Assembly: GCA_037043015.1 (NCBI GenBank) | Contig: CM073322.1 | Location: 20,860,364-20,924,363, forward strand | Length of the DNA: 64,000 bases | From: Bryum argenteum | Taxonomy: Eukaryota > Streptophyta > Bryopsida > Bryales > Bryaceae | Direction: 5' to 3' | In this document: in pieces, positions 31,934 through 43,657 of the stretch | Layout of the letters: every line of letters begins with the position of its first letter | Numbering within the stretch: position 1 is the stretch's first letter | The notes under the pieces: generated by a model | Databases searched by the model: none | What the model saw: only the letters and a program-made list of their open reading frames with translations | What the model was told of the DNA's origin: nothing | Translations under genes and position numbers: made by a program

Positions 31934-33448
31934 TCAGAAGGTGGGGTGAAGCTCACCCGCAGCTTCATCGTCTTGGAAGCGCTTGAAGAGTCCATCTATG
32001 GCCACATCGAACGCATCCTTGCTGGTGTACTCGCCAGTGAGCACGGGATCCCGGTACAACAGCCGCGGTAGCAGCTGCACAATCCTTTCCCGCATACTCT
32101 CAACCTCCGACTGCGGAATCCTCGACAAGTGATCCACCACGTTGTAGTTACGGGAGACAACGTCGTCAGTGGGGATGAGAATCGAGTAGTCACTTCCATC
32201 GCCTGGCAGATGGAACAAGTACTGCAGCACTGCTTGTTGCTGGTTGAAGACAACAGGGATGCATCCCGCTTGCAGGCTGTCGAAGAACCCCTTCCTCGTC
32301 GGGGTATCACCTGGCGGTTGCAGGCAGAACACGGATTCCAGTCCCATGCGGACGATGGTCTCGGGCTTCCCCACGCAGAGCAGATACGAACAGTACAATT
32401 CATTACATTTCGTGGAATTCGCACATTGATCGAACACAGCATCGCGTATCTCGCCCGTGAGAGTTTTTTTCCGCTTTGCACCCGCTAACGACACCAAGTG
32501 GCGCCGTTGCGAGCCTCGCACTGTGGCCTGCCATGCGCGGACATCGGCCTCAGAGGACGGGTGGAAGGAGGTCGGGTAGGGAATGCCCACCGTCTTTTTC
32601 TGCCATGGGCTTCGCTCGATCAGCAGCTTGGTTACGTTCGTGAGCTCTGAATGCGTGACGAGGTTGCTTCCCCATGTGTCATCCGGTCTTGCTTCCGTAC
32701 GACAGAAGTCCCAGTAGACGCGGCCGAGCACTAGCACATGGCGGTGGCCATGGTGACGCTGCCAGGGAGCTTGATTCCGCAGCCACGCTAAAAACTTCTC
32801 CCCCAATCTGTCGCGCGCTGCGTAATCGGGCAGATACAAGTAGCGGATCAGGTCCAGGGAGGGGTAGAAGGGAATGTAGAACATAGCAGCTTCATCAGGA
32901 TTCGTCGTCAGGCACGGGTAAACTTTCAATCGGTCCCGAATGATGACCTCCAGTGTGAACTGATCGGTCCGGTACCAGGCATTCGACGGTGGGAGTCCGC
33001 TCTCCTCGGACAGTGACCCAAACCCATGATTCGTGATGTCCTCGCACATGCTCGGCCAAGCTGGCCAACCGTGGCAGTCTTGTGCACGCTCGTCGTTGAA
33101 CTCCGCAGGCATCTCGTACACAAAAATTCGGCGCCCTTCGCAAGTATCAGAGCTTGCAACCTCTGAGCTCACATTAAGTGCAGGCTGCGTGTCAGCGGCC
33201 TCACTCATAACAAGAGGTCTTGGTTGCGGAAAGGGCGTTTCTAATTCTTCCGAAGGTGGAGGAACTATGGAACTTTCCTCCGTCACGCTCAATTGAATCG
33301 CAGTGGTGCTAGGTCTTCGATTGCTTCCCTTCGACACATAAAGGAGGGCCATTATAGTGAAAGTCGCAAGCAGTATGCACTGCCCAAGTATTGACTTGAA
33401 AGGACGGTGAACGCAATGATGCGTCCTTGGAGGCCATTGCATCTTCAT
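31934..33448 (-). CDS. GT47 exostosin-family glycosyltransferase, MUR3-like
   Basis: A single uninterrupted frame of 504 codons. Residues about 18-40 (SILGQCILLATFTIMALLYV) form one membrane anchor after a short basic N-terminus, as in Golgi type II glycosyltransferases. A stem follows, and then the exostosin domain from about residue 105: RRIFVYEMP, FYIPFYPSLDLIRYLY, GRVYWDFCR, IPYPTSFHPS, and the nucleotide-sugar region FCLQPPGDTPTRKGFFDSL with AGCIPVVF. These phrases are typical of the GT47 clade of xyloglucan galactosyltransferases (MUR3/KATAMARI1). The family transfers sugars to cell-wall polysaccharides in the Golgi; the exact acceptor cannot be told from sequence. Lack of introns is usual in this clade. 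Confidence 0.94.
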   Translation of the reverse strand: MKMQWPPRTHHCVHRPFKSILGQCILLATFTIMALLYVSKGSNRRPSTTAIQLSVTEESSIVPPPSEELETPFPQPRPLVMSEAADTQPALNVSSEVASSDTCEGRRIFVYEMPAEFNDERAQDCHGWPAWPSMCEDITNHGFGSLSEESGLPPSNAWYRTDQFTLEVIIRDRLKVYPCLTTNPDEAAMFYIPFYPSLDLIRYLYLPDYAARDRLGEKFLAWLRNQAPWQRHHGHRHVLVLGRVYWDFCRTEARPDDTWGSNLVTHSELTNVTKLLIERSPWQKKTVGIPYPTSFHPSSEADVRAWQATVRGSQRRHLVSLAGAKRKKTLTGEIRDAVFDQCANSTKCNELYCSYLLCVGKPETIVRMGLESVFCLQPPGDTPTRKGFFDSLQAGCIPVVFNQQQAVLQYLFHLPGDGSDYSILIPTDDVVSRNYNVVDHLSRIPQSEVESMRERIVQLLPRLLYRDPVLTGEYTSKDAFDVAIDGLFKRFQDDEAAGELHPTF

Positions 33449-36400
33449 TGCAACACAGGGTGTTATCCTACGCTACGATCTGCAGGTACTCACTCGAAGC
33501 AATTCTCCTTTCCTCACAGAATGGAATTACACCTTCAACAGTTCTGCTACTGCTGTGGCATCCTAAAAGACCTGGATTCATCGAGAGACAGAATCCTACA
33601 TTCAGCTACAATATACAAGAACTAAATGACCATATATCACGTTCACTGATATGAACATTGCAGCACTGAAAACTCGATTCAGACTGCTCGTGATCTGCAT
33701 CTGCATCCGAATTAAGTCTTGGGCCAGGCACCGAATAACGAAGCCTGCAGCAACAATCAGTAGTGTTATACAATAGAAAGAAGAGCAGCGCGTAGGAAGT
33801 CTCGGTTAGTCCATGATTCAATAGGTACCGGTATACACCACTTGACGACCCAGTTACATCTGAAATATGAGAGTTCAAATGACGCTACTACTGAGCTACT
33901 ATAGAGGTAAGTTCATTTAATTGCACTTCCGCTCAAAAGGCCCCCATTCATATTCTCCCTTAAGATGTACCCAACAAGAACCTACGAGGTTGCACTCGAT
34001 CTGAAACTTCATGGTACGTATTTTCGAATAACACATACTGAACAGAAATAGAATCATTAGTCAACAAGACCAAACATGGTACCTATGTTGAAGTGGAGAA
34101 ACCATAAGGACCATGCTCAGATGCTTTTAGGTGCTTATCATTCAATTCTTTCCATTCTATGAGCATTCAAAGCTTGTGCGATGATTTATCTATTGAAAAT
34201 ACTGACTACCTCTAGCCAGAACGATCAAGGAATCGCCTAAAGCGCTTAGTAACTCGCCTGGTCTGTGTCTTCAGTATTCTTCTCAACGAATTCGTACACT
34301 CTACTTACAATGACCTCAACGTTCTCTAGGCTCCTCGTTCTCTGCTAACTTTCTGAGATGTAAAGCGATAAATAGAGGGGAATGAAACAGAGTGAAACGT
34401 CGTAAACCCTAAACCACAGTCAATTGTAGACTGAGATTGAATACACTGCACGACTGAAATCGCAACGCCAGAGCGCGAGAAAATGCTGGAGAGATCAAAT
34501 TTTTATAATCTCTTGAAGCGACCATAACCATCATAACTAGGGGTAGAAAAGAGTAACTCGATAGCAAGAAAACAAAATACAGTTCTTGAAGACTAATCTG
34601 CTCACGAGATCGGGATGACTATAAATGCAGAGCCCTTTGATATCACTCTAATAACGAAAGGCTCACGTCATCAACCACCCGTGGCCAACACGCAGTTTGT
34701 ATCATTTCCGCTCCTTTTGAAAAGTAGACCTCGTGACCAATTCACATCTTCCATTTTAAAACTCCAAAGATTTACTAGCATGTACTTTTCGCTAGGGACA
34801 TATTAAGCTTGACCTTCTGATAATCAAGCAGAAAACTACAACTCAAAGTGAAAAAATAAGCTACAGATTGAGCATGGGTACTGGCTAGCTTAGATACCTG
34901 CTCTAGATCTTCAACCCCCTCGTAATTACGCGCACGATGCACCGATTCGATCCTGGGGCCTCAAAACGAGACCGCAACTTTGAAGCACACCAATCTGCAT
35001 TTATCCGCACACTCCCACCGATCAATTTGTCTCGATTACTGACATAGAGAAATTTTGGGCCACCGTAACCCTCACCACGGAGCTGGGAAAAACATCGAAA
35101 CCTGGGGTTTTAGGTAGCGAAAACCACCGACTCGCAATGGGTCCTGGCGGGAAAATAACGGTACCAGTACGTGCCAGTTTCTGAAAGTCGGACAACTACA
35201 TACCATTATCGTTACAAACCTAGACGAGAAAAATAGCTGAGCGAACTCGGGGAGAGAGGTGCATTCGCTGATCGTGCGCATGTAGCTGAATACTAGTTCT
35301 TGCAGCACGTACAGTATCACGTCGTCCTAGCAATAATCTTATCAGCGAAATGTCGAACGCCCCCTGGAGATCTGGAAGACGGTTCCGAAAGGTATTGAGA
35401 CCTGTTACCGAGACAACCGAAAGGTCTGAGCTTCGGGTTCTTCTGGTATCGCACAAATCAGGCCTGACTTGCGGGTAGCCCGTGTATCATTCGCGGGATT
35501 TGGGAGCGAGATCGGACATCCGCAATTACAGCAAGTCACTCGAGTTGTTTGCAAACACGGACCACAGAGGCTGCCCTGCTACGGCGGTGTGCCGGTGTCC
35601 AAGACCCACGCCCCCAAACGCTCCAAAAAGCGTCCTTAACAAGTTCATGCGAAACCGGGGTGCGTTACGCGCGGCACTATATTTCGGGCATTGGGCCCCA
35701 CAACCTTGTCCTGGCTGCATACATCCTCCACTCCAGTTTCTTCCTCAGATTCGTGGTTTTTTGTGAGTGGTAGTAGTTATACACCGCATCTCGAAGTTAG
35801 CTAAGTGTCTTGCATGGCGAAGACCATGCTTTTACCGTGAATTGGCTTCCTGAATTCTGCCACATACACCTAAACCATCTAAACCCCTAAACCCCTACAT
35901 ACTCAGGTCAAAGCCATTCGTTGAGAGTCAAGCTACTTTCATGATTCGTTCATTCAGGACTGTTCATAATAGTAATTAGGTTTTTAATAGTCAAATTCTT
36001 TTTGGTTACAGTTTGACTGGAATGTAGGTCGAAATTTGTTCGATTCCAGATGTTTCCGTACGGACCCCTGCTTCTTTGGAAGTTAAGACCATGGAAGGTA
36101 TTACATTTCGGAGGAAAACATACCGTTACTCAAGTGGAGCAGCTTAGAGACTCTCTGCAGGCAACTTTTTTTTTGTGAGTGGACATCATCTTGAACAACT
36201 TTGAAAAGACGTACAAGGAGAGAACAGATCATAACCAACTAGTATCCTTTTCCAAAAGAAGTGAGATGTATATTTTAACTACCGTTTGCGTGTAATGTAG
36301 TTCAACCATCCAAGATGCAGGGTTGAGAAACGAGGAACGGTAAGATTCCTCAGAAACCTCCGTCAGGGACTTAGTTTTATACGTCTCACGCTATGAATAT

Positions 36401-36536
36401 CCTCCGTACAAATGATTGTAACTCAAAATCCTGTAGCTACTGCTAAAATTCTAAAATTCTAAGAGCCTATTCATCTGTACCTTCAGAAACAAGAAGCAAC
36501 AGCGATGTGGACCGATGGTTCTCGAGTGCCTACCTA
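33449..36536. other. Intergenic, no gene recognised
   Basis: Includes the upstream region of the GT47 gene. A somewhat GC-richer part at about 34900-35780 contains short frames on both strands but nothing recognisable. A spliced untranslated leader for the GT47 gene could lie here but was not defined. Confidence 0.45.
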
Positions 36537-39040
36537 CTAATCAACAGGGTCATAGTCAGGTAGATCATCTGGATACGCATCCATTAAAAACTGAATTAGA
36601 CCTGCGCAGCACAATGTGATTGTAGACACCATCATACGCCACTTTGTGTATTGTGACATATAAGTTGCCTGAACCTGAACCAAACCACAAAACAGTTACC
36701 AAAAGCCCGATTGCTAGCTGGACTCACAGTGACCACCACGTAGTCCTTTATAAAAAACAAAAGAACGCTTTTACAACATCTATGATAGCGAATGCTTGGA
36801 AATGTGGTCCCAATCGTGAGCATGAAGTTGCAAGCTCACCTCAAGCGCTGTCCGTGCCTCAGGAAGATCAAGCTGGATGATTTCTAGCAAAGTGTCTTCC
36901 AACAAGGATGTGGTACCGTAGGACGCAAACTCGCTCAGCAATCGAACCTGTACAACATCAGATCATTACCAAGATCATTATGATGTAATGCTATCATAAA
37001 CAAGCGTAGTCATCAAATTGGATAAAACCGTCAGGCTCTTTGCTTCTGTAGTTCTGAAAGATTGTATCAAGTCTCGTGAAGAAGTTATGTCATAGAGTTA
37101 ACCTTGTTGGAGTAGTCACTGCCATTTGGAGGCTTAGAGCCTGCCATACGCAGAACTTCGTCTCTAATCTCAATGTCCATAGCTACAATCAGGTCATAAC
37201 TGTCCAGATCACTGCAAAGTACAGAAATACTAAAACGTCAAACGCTACGTCTTCAATTAGCCCGCAGGTTCTTTCATCAGGCTATTGATTATATTGAAGC
37301 AATCATAAGTGATTACAGTGAGGGTGAACTTGCAGCACTGATAGGTGCCTGCAGCATTTGAAAATTCTGCGGTAATTTATCTATCTTCAATCATTGCCAT
37401 ACACAAGCAACGAGTTAAGACTCTCAACAATCAAAGATTAAAAATGATTGATATGTATCTATCAATTTCCTAGTCAACTTGAGGAACCTGCTGATGAAAC
37501 CACTAACCAATATGGAAGAAAAAAGTGAAAATGACTTGTTAAAAGGAAACTACACCTGCGATCAAGAGTGGTCGCTGGGGCTTTAAAGACATGACGAGCA
37601 ACACCGAGTCTAAGACCTTCACCCTGGTAGCTCAAAGTTGGGACTTCACCCTCCTTTGCACTAATTCCACACGAATGCTGCATGATAAAAAATACAGCTT
37701 CATGAACATACGGTTCAATGTCATATAAAATAGACATAAGATCCACATTCAAGCCAAAGTATTGAGAACTCTGCAAATGAATTAGAACTCTAAAACTTCA
37801 AAATTGAAGAGGTCCTTACACCATACAGGATAAGGCCAAACCCGTTCCAAGCAGCAATGCGTTCAAAAAGCCCTTCTGCTAAACGGGACCGCGCTCTGTG
37901 TGATCTGTCCACAAACATGACCTGTCTTTACAAATCAGATAACGATGATTCAGATATATACAGATCTCCATAGAAGATCAATACTGCAAGATGCCGACAG
38001 GCTGAACTGCTGCTTATAAATCTCGACAGATATAGAGATCATTGTACAAAGAGACCTTGGTGTAAAGAGCCATTGCTAATCGTCCTGACAAGGTCACACA
38101 TAATTAAGGTTACCTGAAGATGGTATCGTCCCCAGTCGACTACATCTTGGCCACTTCGAGTTCGAGCTGACCGCCACTGAGCCAAGGCACCGCTTGCAGT
38201 TGACAAAGTCTCATTCGTCCACAATATTTCCTCCTGCAATGCGAGAAGACTGTAAGCAACTCATACTCTCAATTAGTTACTGCCGGAATCAACAGCTTAC
38301 CTCCTCAGGTTCTCCCCCTCAGGATCGGATTGGAATAGCCTAAGATTATCCTCCCTCTGGCCTTATATCTCATCATAGCACGTTCGATGCATCCTCTTGC
38401 AAAGACTAGATATAAAAGTTCCCTGACTTCAGAACCAAGTCCAAAGCTGAAAGAAGTTCTCAGAAATCGACAAACCTTTCCTTGGTCACCCGAGTCCGCA
38501 TTGCAGCGGACTGACTCCAGCTGGTTATCATCGCAAACAGTTACAGCTCTAGAGCAAGGGGCAGAATTGGCAGCGAATTGTCTTGATAAGCGCCATTTCA
38601 ACGTGTTGACATCCAATGCCGCATATTCAGACCTCCGCAGCCTCAATCGCGAAACATTCCTTGCTTCATCCGCGCCTTCGCAGGACAATAAACCTAAATT
38701 GTTGATTTTCACCAAATTGTCTCGAAATCCAAGCATTCTCTCATTTCCAAGAATCATCCCGACACGCTGGTCGATCGTCACAAGAATTCTTTCAACCCTA
38801 ACACGGATTGCACAATCATGCTAATCGAGCTCAATTACTGGCGTCTACAAAATCATGTGGACGTTTCTACAGTGAACAGATGTCCGCAGCAGAGGTGAAA
38901 TCAGTTGTGCTGAGAACTGCAAATTGTGAGCGCAAGAACTCAATTACTTCCATGGATGTCTTCATAAGTCCTTGAAGATTAAATGGTTCAAAATGGACCG
39001 CGAATTCGAAAAGAGCGGGATGTAGATTACGGCAAGCCAT
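36537..39040 (-). CDS. Low-molecular-weight phosphatase-like protein lacking catalytic Cys
   Basis: Nine exons on the minus strand: 39040-38871, 38797-38428, 38356-38301, 38249-38114, 37921-37820, 37677-37556, 37211-37103, 36947-36840 and 36674-36537, closing in phase at 436 codons. The start ATG (gccATGGc) is the first in frame. Residues from about 245 read VMFVDRSHRARSRLAEGLFE, which aligns with the low-molecular-weight PTP loop (V-x-F-V-C-x5-R-S-x-x-AEG). The catalytic Cys position is Asp249 while the Arg and Ser are kept. HSCGISA and SYDLIVAMDIEIRDEVLRMA match the next conserved strands. The usual Asp-Pro catalytic loop is not seen. The N-terminal 200 residues look like a leader plus a plant-specific part; WRMMVSTITLCCAGLIQFLM near the C-terminus could cross a membrane, before the end DYDPVD. 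Probably a non-catalytic relative; the function is unknown. Exon 9 may alternatively begin at 36668. Confidence 0.78.
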
Positions 39041-39629
39041 GGCGCCTCCACGTACGTTGTCAAGCAACGAGCTCAAATGGCCACGGCGCAATTCTTTTCG
39101 AGGAGCAAAGTGCTTGTGGGTGGTGTAGTAACCTTAATTATGTCCTATTTTGAGGTACATTGAAGCATATGGCTCCCAAATAAATCTAACCTAACATGAA
39201 TTCATAATATATTGGATATGAACATCAACTCAATTGGAATTATTATTTTTATGATTTTGAATGTATCTTAACGAGGAGAATGAGGAGAATGAAAAGTGTA
39301 CCTTTGATTCCTAAACTCTTTAAACAATGATGAAGTCATGACATTACTAGATCAATAAACCCCTACAAATATTCGAGGTCCCATCATCCAGTTCAACTAA
39401 CCAAGTAAAACCTTGCGAATATAACCTACAAAGTACAATGTTTCGTGTATTTATATTTGAAATCTACAATTATTGTAGTTCATGTATTTTGTACTCAAAA
39501 AACAATGTACTCTACATTGGAGTTGTAATGAAACTAATTATATTTAATAACCGGGGATGGAACAATGAGAGATTCATGATAAGGAACTTCTTGCTTTATT
39601 TGATTCCTTTCAAAAATGGCGTCATTTTT
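39041..39629. other. Intergenic, AT-rich
   Basis: Upstream region of the phosphatase-like gene and AT-rich sequence up to the retroelement. No gene was seen. Confidence 0.45.
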
Positions 39630-41158
39630 TGAAAGGAGCTACTCATGAAGTTGTTGTATATACTGACCACAAAAACCTGGAGTACTTTACATCCTCCCGG
39701 GTTTCAAATTGGCGCCACGCTCGTTCGAACATGTCCTCATACCGATTTGATTTCACTATCACATATTGCTCAGTGAAGTAACAAGGTCTATTGGATGCAT
39801 TATCCAAAAAGGCGTACCTTGCACTAAAAGCTAAAGATGTTGCATTTGACCAACAATGCACAACGTTGTTGCGGCATGAACGATTTTGCCTTTGTGCAAC
39901 GTCAATGGCTTTGCCGATTGATGTCGACTTTCATCATCATATTCAGAGAGCATCTGGGCGAGACTTCTTGTTTTGTGAAATGAAACAATGTCATGACAAT
40001 GACAAGTTCAAGGTTCAAGATAGCTTGTTGTAATTTTGAAGATCGTGTATATATTCTAGAAGGGCCGCTCCGACTCCGTGTGCTTCAATCTCACCACAAC
40101 TTTTCTGTGGCAGAACATTTTGGCTATAATAAGACATTGGAGCTTGTTTCTCGAGATTTTCGGTGGCGACAAATGTGAAAGGCTGTTGAGGAATTTGCAT
40201 TATCTTGCGATATTTGTTCAAGGTCAAAAAATCCTCGACATGGACCTTATGAGCTCTTACAAATATTGTTGGTTTTCCAATGGCCGTGGTCATTTGTTTC
40301 GATGGACTCTAATACAAATTTGCGGCCATCAACCACTCCTAATGCCATTGATGTTGTGATGGACCGGTTGACAAAGATGGCGCACCTTATTCCATGTAGG
40401 AAGTCCATTTCCAGGCAAAGCTACAACAAAACTCTTTTTTCACAACATATATCGGTATCACGGGTTGCCGGACGATATTTATTATGACCGGGAACCCTAG
40501 TTTATTGCAAGTTTTTGGGGATTACTATTTCAGATCATAAAGGTCGATACCAAGCTCTCTTTTGACTCTCAAACCGATGTCCAAAAGGAACATGTTAATC
40601 ACGTGGTGGAGCAATACCTGCGATATACAATCAACTATCAACAAGAGGACTAGACATTAAATGTATTAGTGGCGGAGTTTGCTTATCACAACTCTATTCA
40701 CATGTCAACCTTACAAACCCCTCTACATGCCGATTATGGTTATAATCCAAACTTTGATATATTAATATTAATTGCCGACAAGAATCCATCGGCTTAAGAT
40801 CTTGCGAGACATTTATCTGCAATTCAAGCTATTTTGAAGTTGCACTTACAACAAGCCCAAGATTTGTATAAAATTTATGCAGACCGGCTTCAAAAGGAAT
40901 CTCTTGTTTTTCATGTACGTCACAAGGTGTGGCTTTTTCGGCGAAACATCAAGACTAATCGGCCTTACAAAAATTGGACTACAAACGACTTGATTCATTC
41001 TGTATTCAAAAACGAATCAATCCAGTTGTGTAACTATCGGTTAGAGTTACCTGCATCGATGAAGATACATTCAATTTTCTATGTCTCTCTTCTAGAAACA
41101 TATAAAGAGTCCGCTATCCCCGGACGATTATAACCATCTCATTGAAGAAAAAATCACG

Positions 41159-41196
<38 letters not shown>

Positions 41197-41340
41197 AGTG
41201 GAGGAGTTTCTTGATTTGCGTGGAAGGGGAAAGTTACAATATCTTATCCAATGACGAGGATATGACATCAACGAACGATTGTGGGAGCCAACTGCAAATT
41301 AACCGCTCGAGTAGAAGAATTTCATCAATGACATCTTGAA
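39630..41340 (+). pseudogene. Decayed Ty3/gypsy chromovirus polyprotein
   Basis: Fragments occur in the normal pol order but in shifting frames with many stops. First is RNase H (VVVYTDHKNLEYFTSSR at about 39645, then WRHARSNMSSYRFDFTI). Next is the integrase zinc-binding part (HFGYNKTLELVSRDFRWRQM, near 40118-40178), then integrase core remnants (PNAIDVVMDRLTKMAHLIPC near 40340-40400). Last are the C-terminal integrase and chromodomain-like part (VRHKVWLFRRNIKTNRPY, LELPASMKIHSIFYVSLLE at about 40918-41100). Gag, protease and most of reverse transcriptase are absent and no long terminal repeats were found. The copy is clearly inactive. Confidence 0.88.
41161..41193. repeat. (TA)n microsatellite
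   Basis: An uninterrupted AT dinucleotide run of about 33 bp inside the retroelement remnant. Confidence 0.97.
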
Positions 41341-41639
41341 AAGCCAAAACCATAGACTTGCGCCGAATATTCAATATTCTTCCGGTTTTAAAGGTGATTG
41401 TATTCTAAGCTTCTTAGAGACCTCAAAGCTATAAGAGAAGGTGATGTCACAGCCATGTACTTAGGGACGTCTTAGGAGGTGTTAGGTCGTGGAAGGTTCT
41501 ACGAGACTTATTCCTTTTTCTTGTCTTCGTCTTTTTACATTTACTTTTACTTTTAGTCCTTTTATATATATCTTGGATTTCTATCTCACACCTCTTGGTG
41601 TTCTTGTATTCTTCTTGTTAATCTGAAACCATTATATCT

Positions 41640-42060
41640 AAAGTTTCTAGTATCTTGTCTTCTCATATTCATCACAATGGTCTCCCTTCCTTTTTAAGAT
41701 TTATAGTATGTCCTCCAATTCCTTATTCCTGGTTCCTCGTGCATCTTAAGATTTACACAATATTGTTTGTTCCCTTGTTCCCACTTCTCCTTCCTCTGTT
41801 CTCAGTTTTCCATCATCCGATTCCTTCTTTATAGTCCTCTATTTCCAAACTCCCGTTTTTGATTCTCATCTTCATTCGCACTTATCATCCTTTGTTCATG
41901 GTTCTTCATCCCCCAACTCCCCTCCTTGGTTCTCATTACTTATTCCCGGTTCCCATCGTCTATCCTAAGTTCCCATTCTCCATTTCCATCCTTCGTCCAT
42001 AGTTTCCCATGTCCCATGTTCCCTCGTTCTCTCCTTCACTACTTCTTTGCTCACATGTTC
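41640..42060. repeat. Degenerate TTCCCAT-type pyrimidine-rich array
   Basis: Short phrases such as GGTTCCCAT, TCCCATTC and CCAACTCCCCTCCTTGGTT recur irregularly. The same kind of sequence, including CAAACTCCCCTCCTGGTTCC, lies at 45620-45925 on the far side of the BTB unit. Confidence 0.65.
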
Positions 42061-42278
42061 ATGTTCTACATTTCTTATCTCTTTTATTTTATATTATATT
42101 ATTGGGACCTAATCGACGGCGAACAACAGTCAAACAACACTCTCCAAATCTCTTCAAAATTTTTAACACTCTTCATGTCGTGTATACAATATATAACCAA
42201 ATGATGCTGACCACGACCATGTATGCATAAATTGCGAAGAACAAACGATCACTATCTATCTATATTACAATACAGGAG

Positions 42279-42416
42279 ATTAAGATGCTTGAAAGCCACA
42301 CAAAATAAGATGCTTGAAAGCCATGTTCACCCGATCCAACCTTTACTTATGGACCACAAAAGTAAAGGTAACAAACAATTATCCAACTTCTTCAGAGTGC
42401 CCATATGGGACCCAAT
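42279..42416. repeat. Left 138-bp direct repeat of the BTB unit
   Basis: It begins ATTAAGATGCTTGAAAGCC and ends ATATGGGACCCAAT. It contains an internal 25-bp doubling of AAGATGCTTGAAAGCCA. It is identical to 45143-45280 by eye. Confidence 0.95.
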
Positions 42417-43460
42417 GTATTGTACATTTTAAAACATGTGGAAAAATATATTGAACAACAAACCACAAGCACAATTTACGAGACAGAGCCCAAATGCAAC
42501 ATCCACATTCTTAACCACCTCTAAATGTTTGTATGGAAAAGATCCACAAATCTCCATAGCTTGCTTCTAGTAAGTCATATTGCACTCAGTGGTGGAGATC
42601 CTCCTAGTAAGTCAATTGAGTTGTAGTGAATTTCGGACCAAAAGCTAAGATAAAGGCGTGCAAAGATTCTTTTGGTTTTTTTATTTTTTTGTTCTTTATC
42701 AAATATTATTGAGAAGCCTTGAATTGATGTTTTTCAAAGGCCTAAATAGCATATTTCATCGGAATAATGATGAGAGGGCCTATATGAATTAGATTTGAAA
42801 TTTCTATAGAATCTAAGGTAATTTGAAGAATGATAAATTGGACTATGGGATCCTTGGGTTGGGCTATTACTAAAGTTTCATTTGTATTTGTGAACATATA
42901 CAACTTCCATATACAAGAATGCTAGGTTTGGGTGTATAGTTCAATGAAATAATAGTACACTAACTATTAGATTTAAAAAAAGAGATAAAGAAAAATAAGT
43001 GAAAACTAAATGGGCAAATTATTATCCTAGGCATGGGACATTTGACATAAACTATATATTCTTAATTATTGAATTAGTTTTGCTGGTAATTGGCACAAAG
43101 TAAATTGGATCTCCCAAAATCCCACAACAGAATTGGATTTTGACAATCCCTTCTCAAATGTAGCGGATCCTTTTTTCACTATATCCTGAAAGTACTTGTC
43201 ACGAAAGAACTTCAAAGCATCTCAAGTTTCAAGTTGAAACTTTTACTTTTTCAAGCGTTGTTTCAAGCCAATACTTTTACTTTCCAAGCATTCTTTGAAG
43301 CTAACACTTTTAATAGTTAGAAGTTGTTTAAAGCTACATTCTTTTACATTATGATTTTTATATAGGATTCGGGATGGAGTTTACCAAATTAAAATATTAT
43401 TATAAGCTTGCTAACATGTTTTTGTATTGTCTCGGTAGGCGGTCGGTCTAAGCCACCTAG

Positions 43461-43479
43461 ATATATATATATATATATA
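43461..43479 (+). promoter_or_regulatory. TATA-type run upstream of BTB gene
   Basis: An (AT)n run lies 180 bp before the BTB start codon. It could serve as a TATA box. Downstream, the leader contains a doubled phrase TCATCTTTTCACTCTC followed by TTAGCTAGAGCA (about 43577-43650). Confidence 0.4.
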
Positions 43480-43657
43480 CCTTGGGCCTTTCTCTTTGGC
43501 ACTCACAACATTTTCCTTGCACATTGTATATAGGGCTTGATGCACTCTATGTTGCAACCGGTCTAGTTTCTTTTCATCTTTTCACTCTCAGTTAGCTAGC
43601 TAGAGCAGCCTTTCTTCTCATCTTTTCACTCTCGCTTAGCTAGAGCAAGCGGCAAGC

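Noticed and set aside
39630-41340. Active Ty3/gypsy element
   Set aside because: Many stops and frameshifts, and missing gag, protease and terminal repeats, show it is only a remnant.
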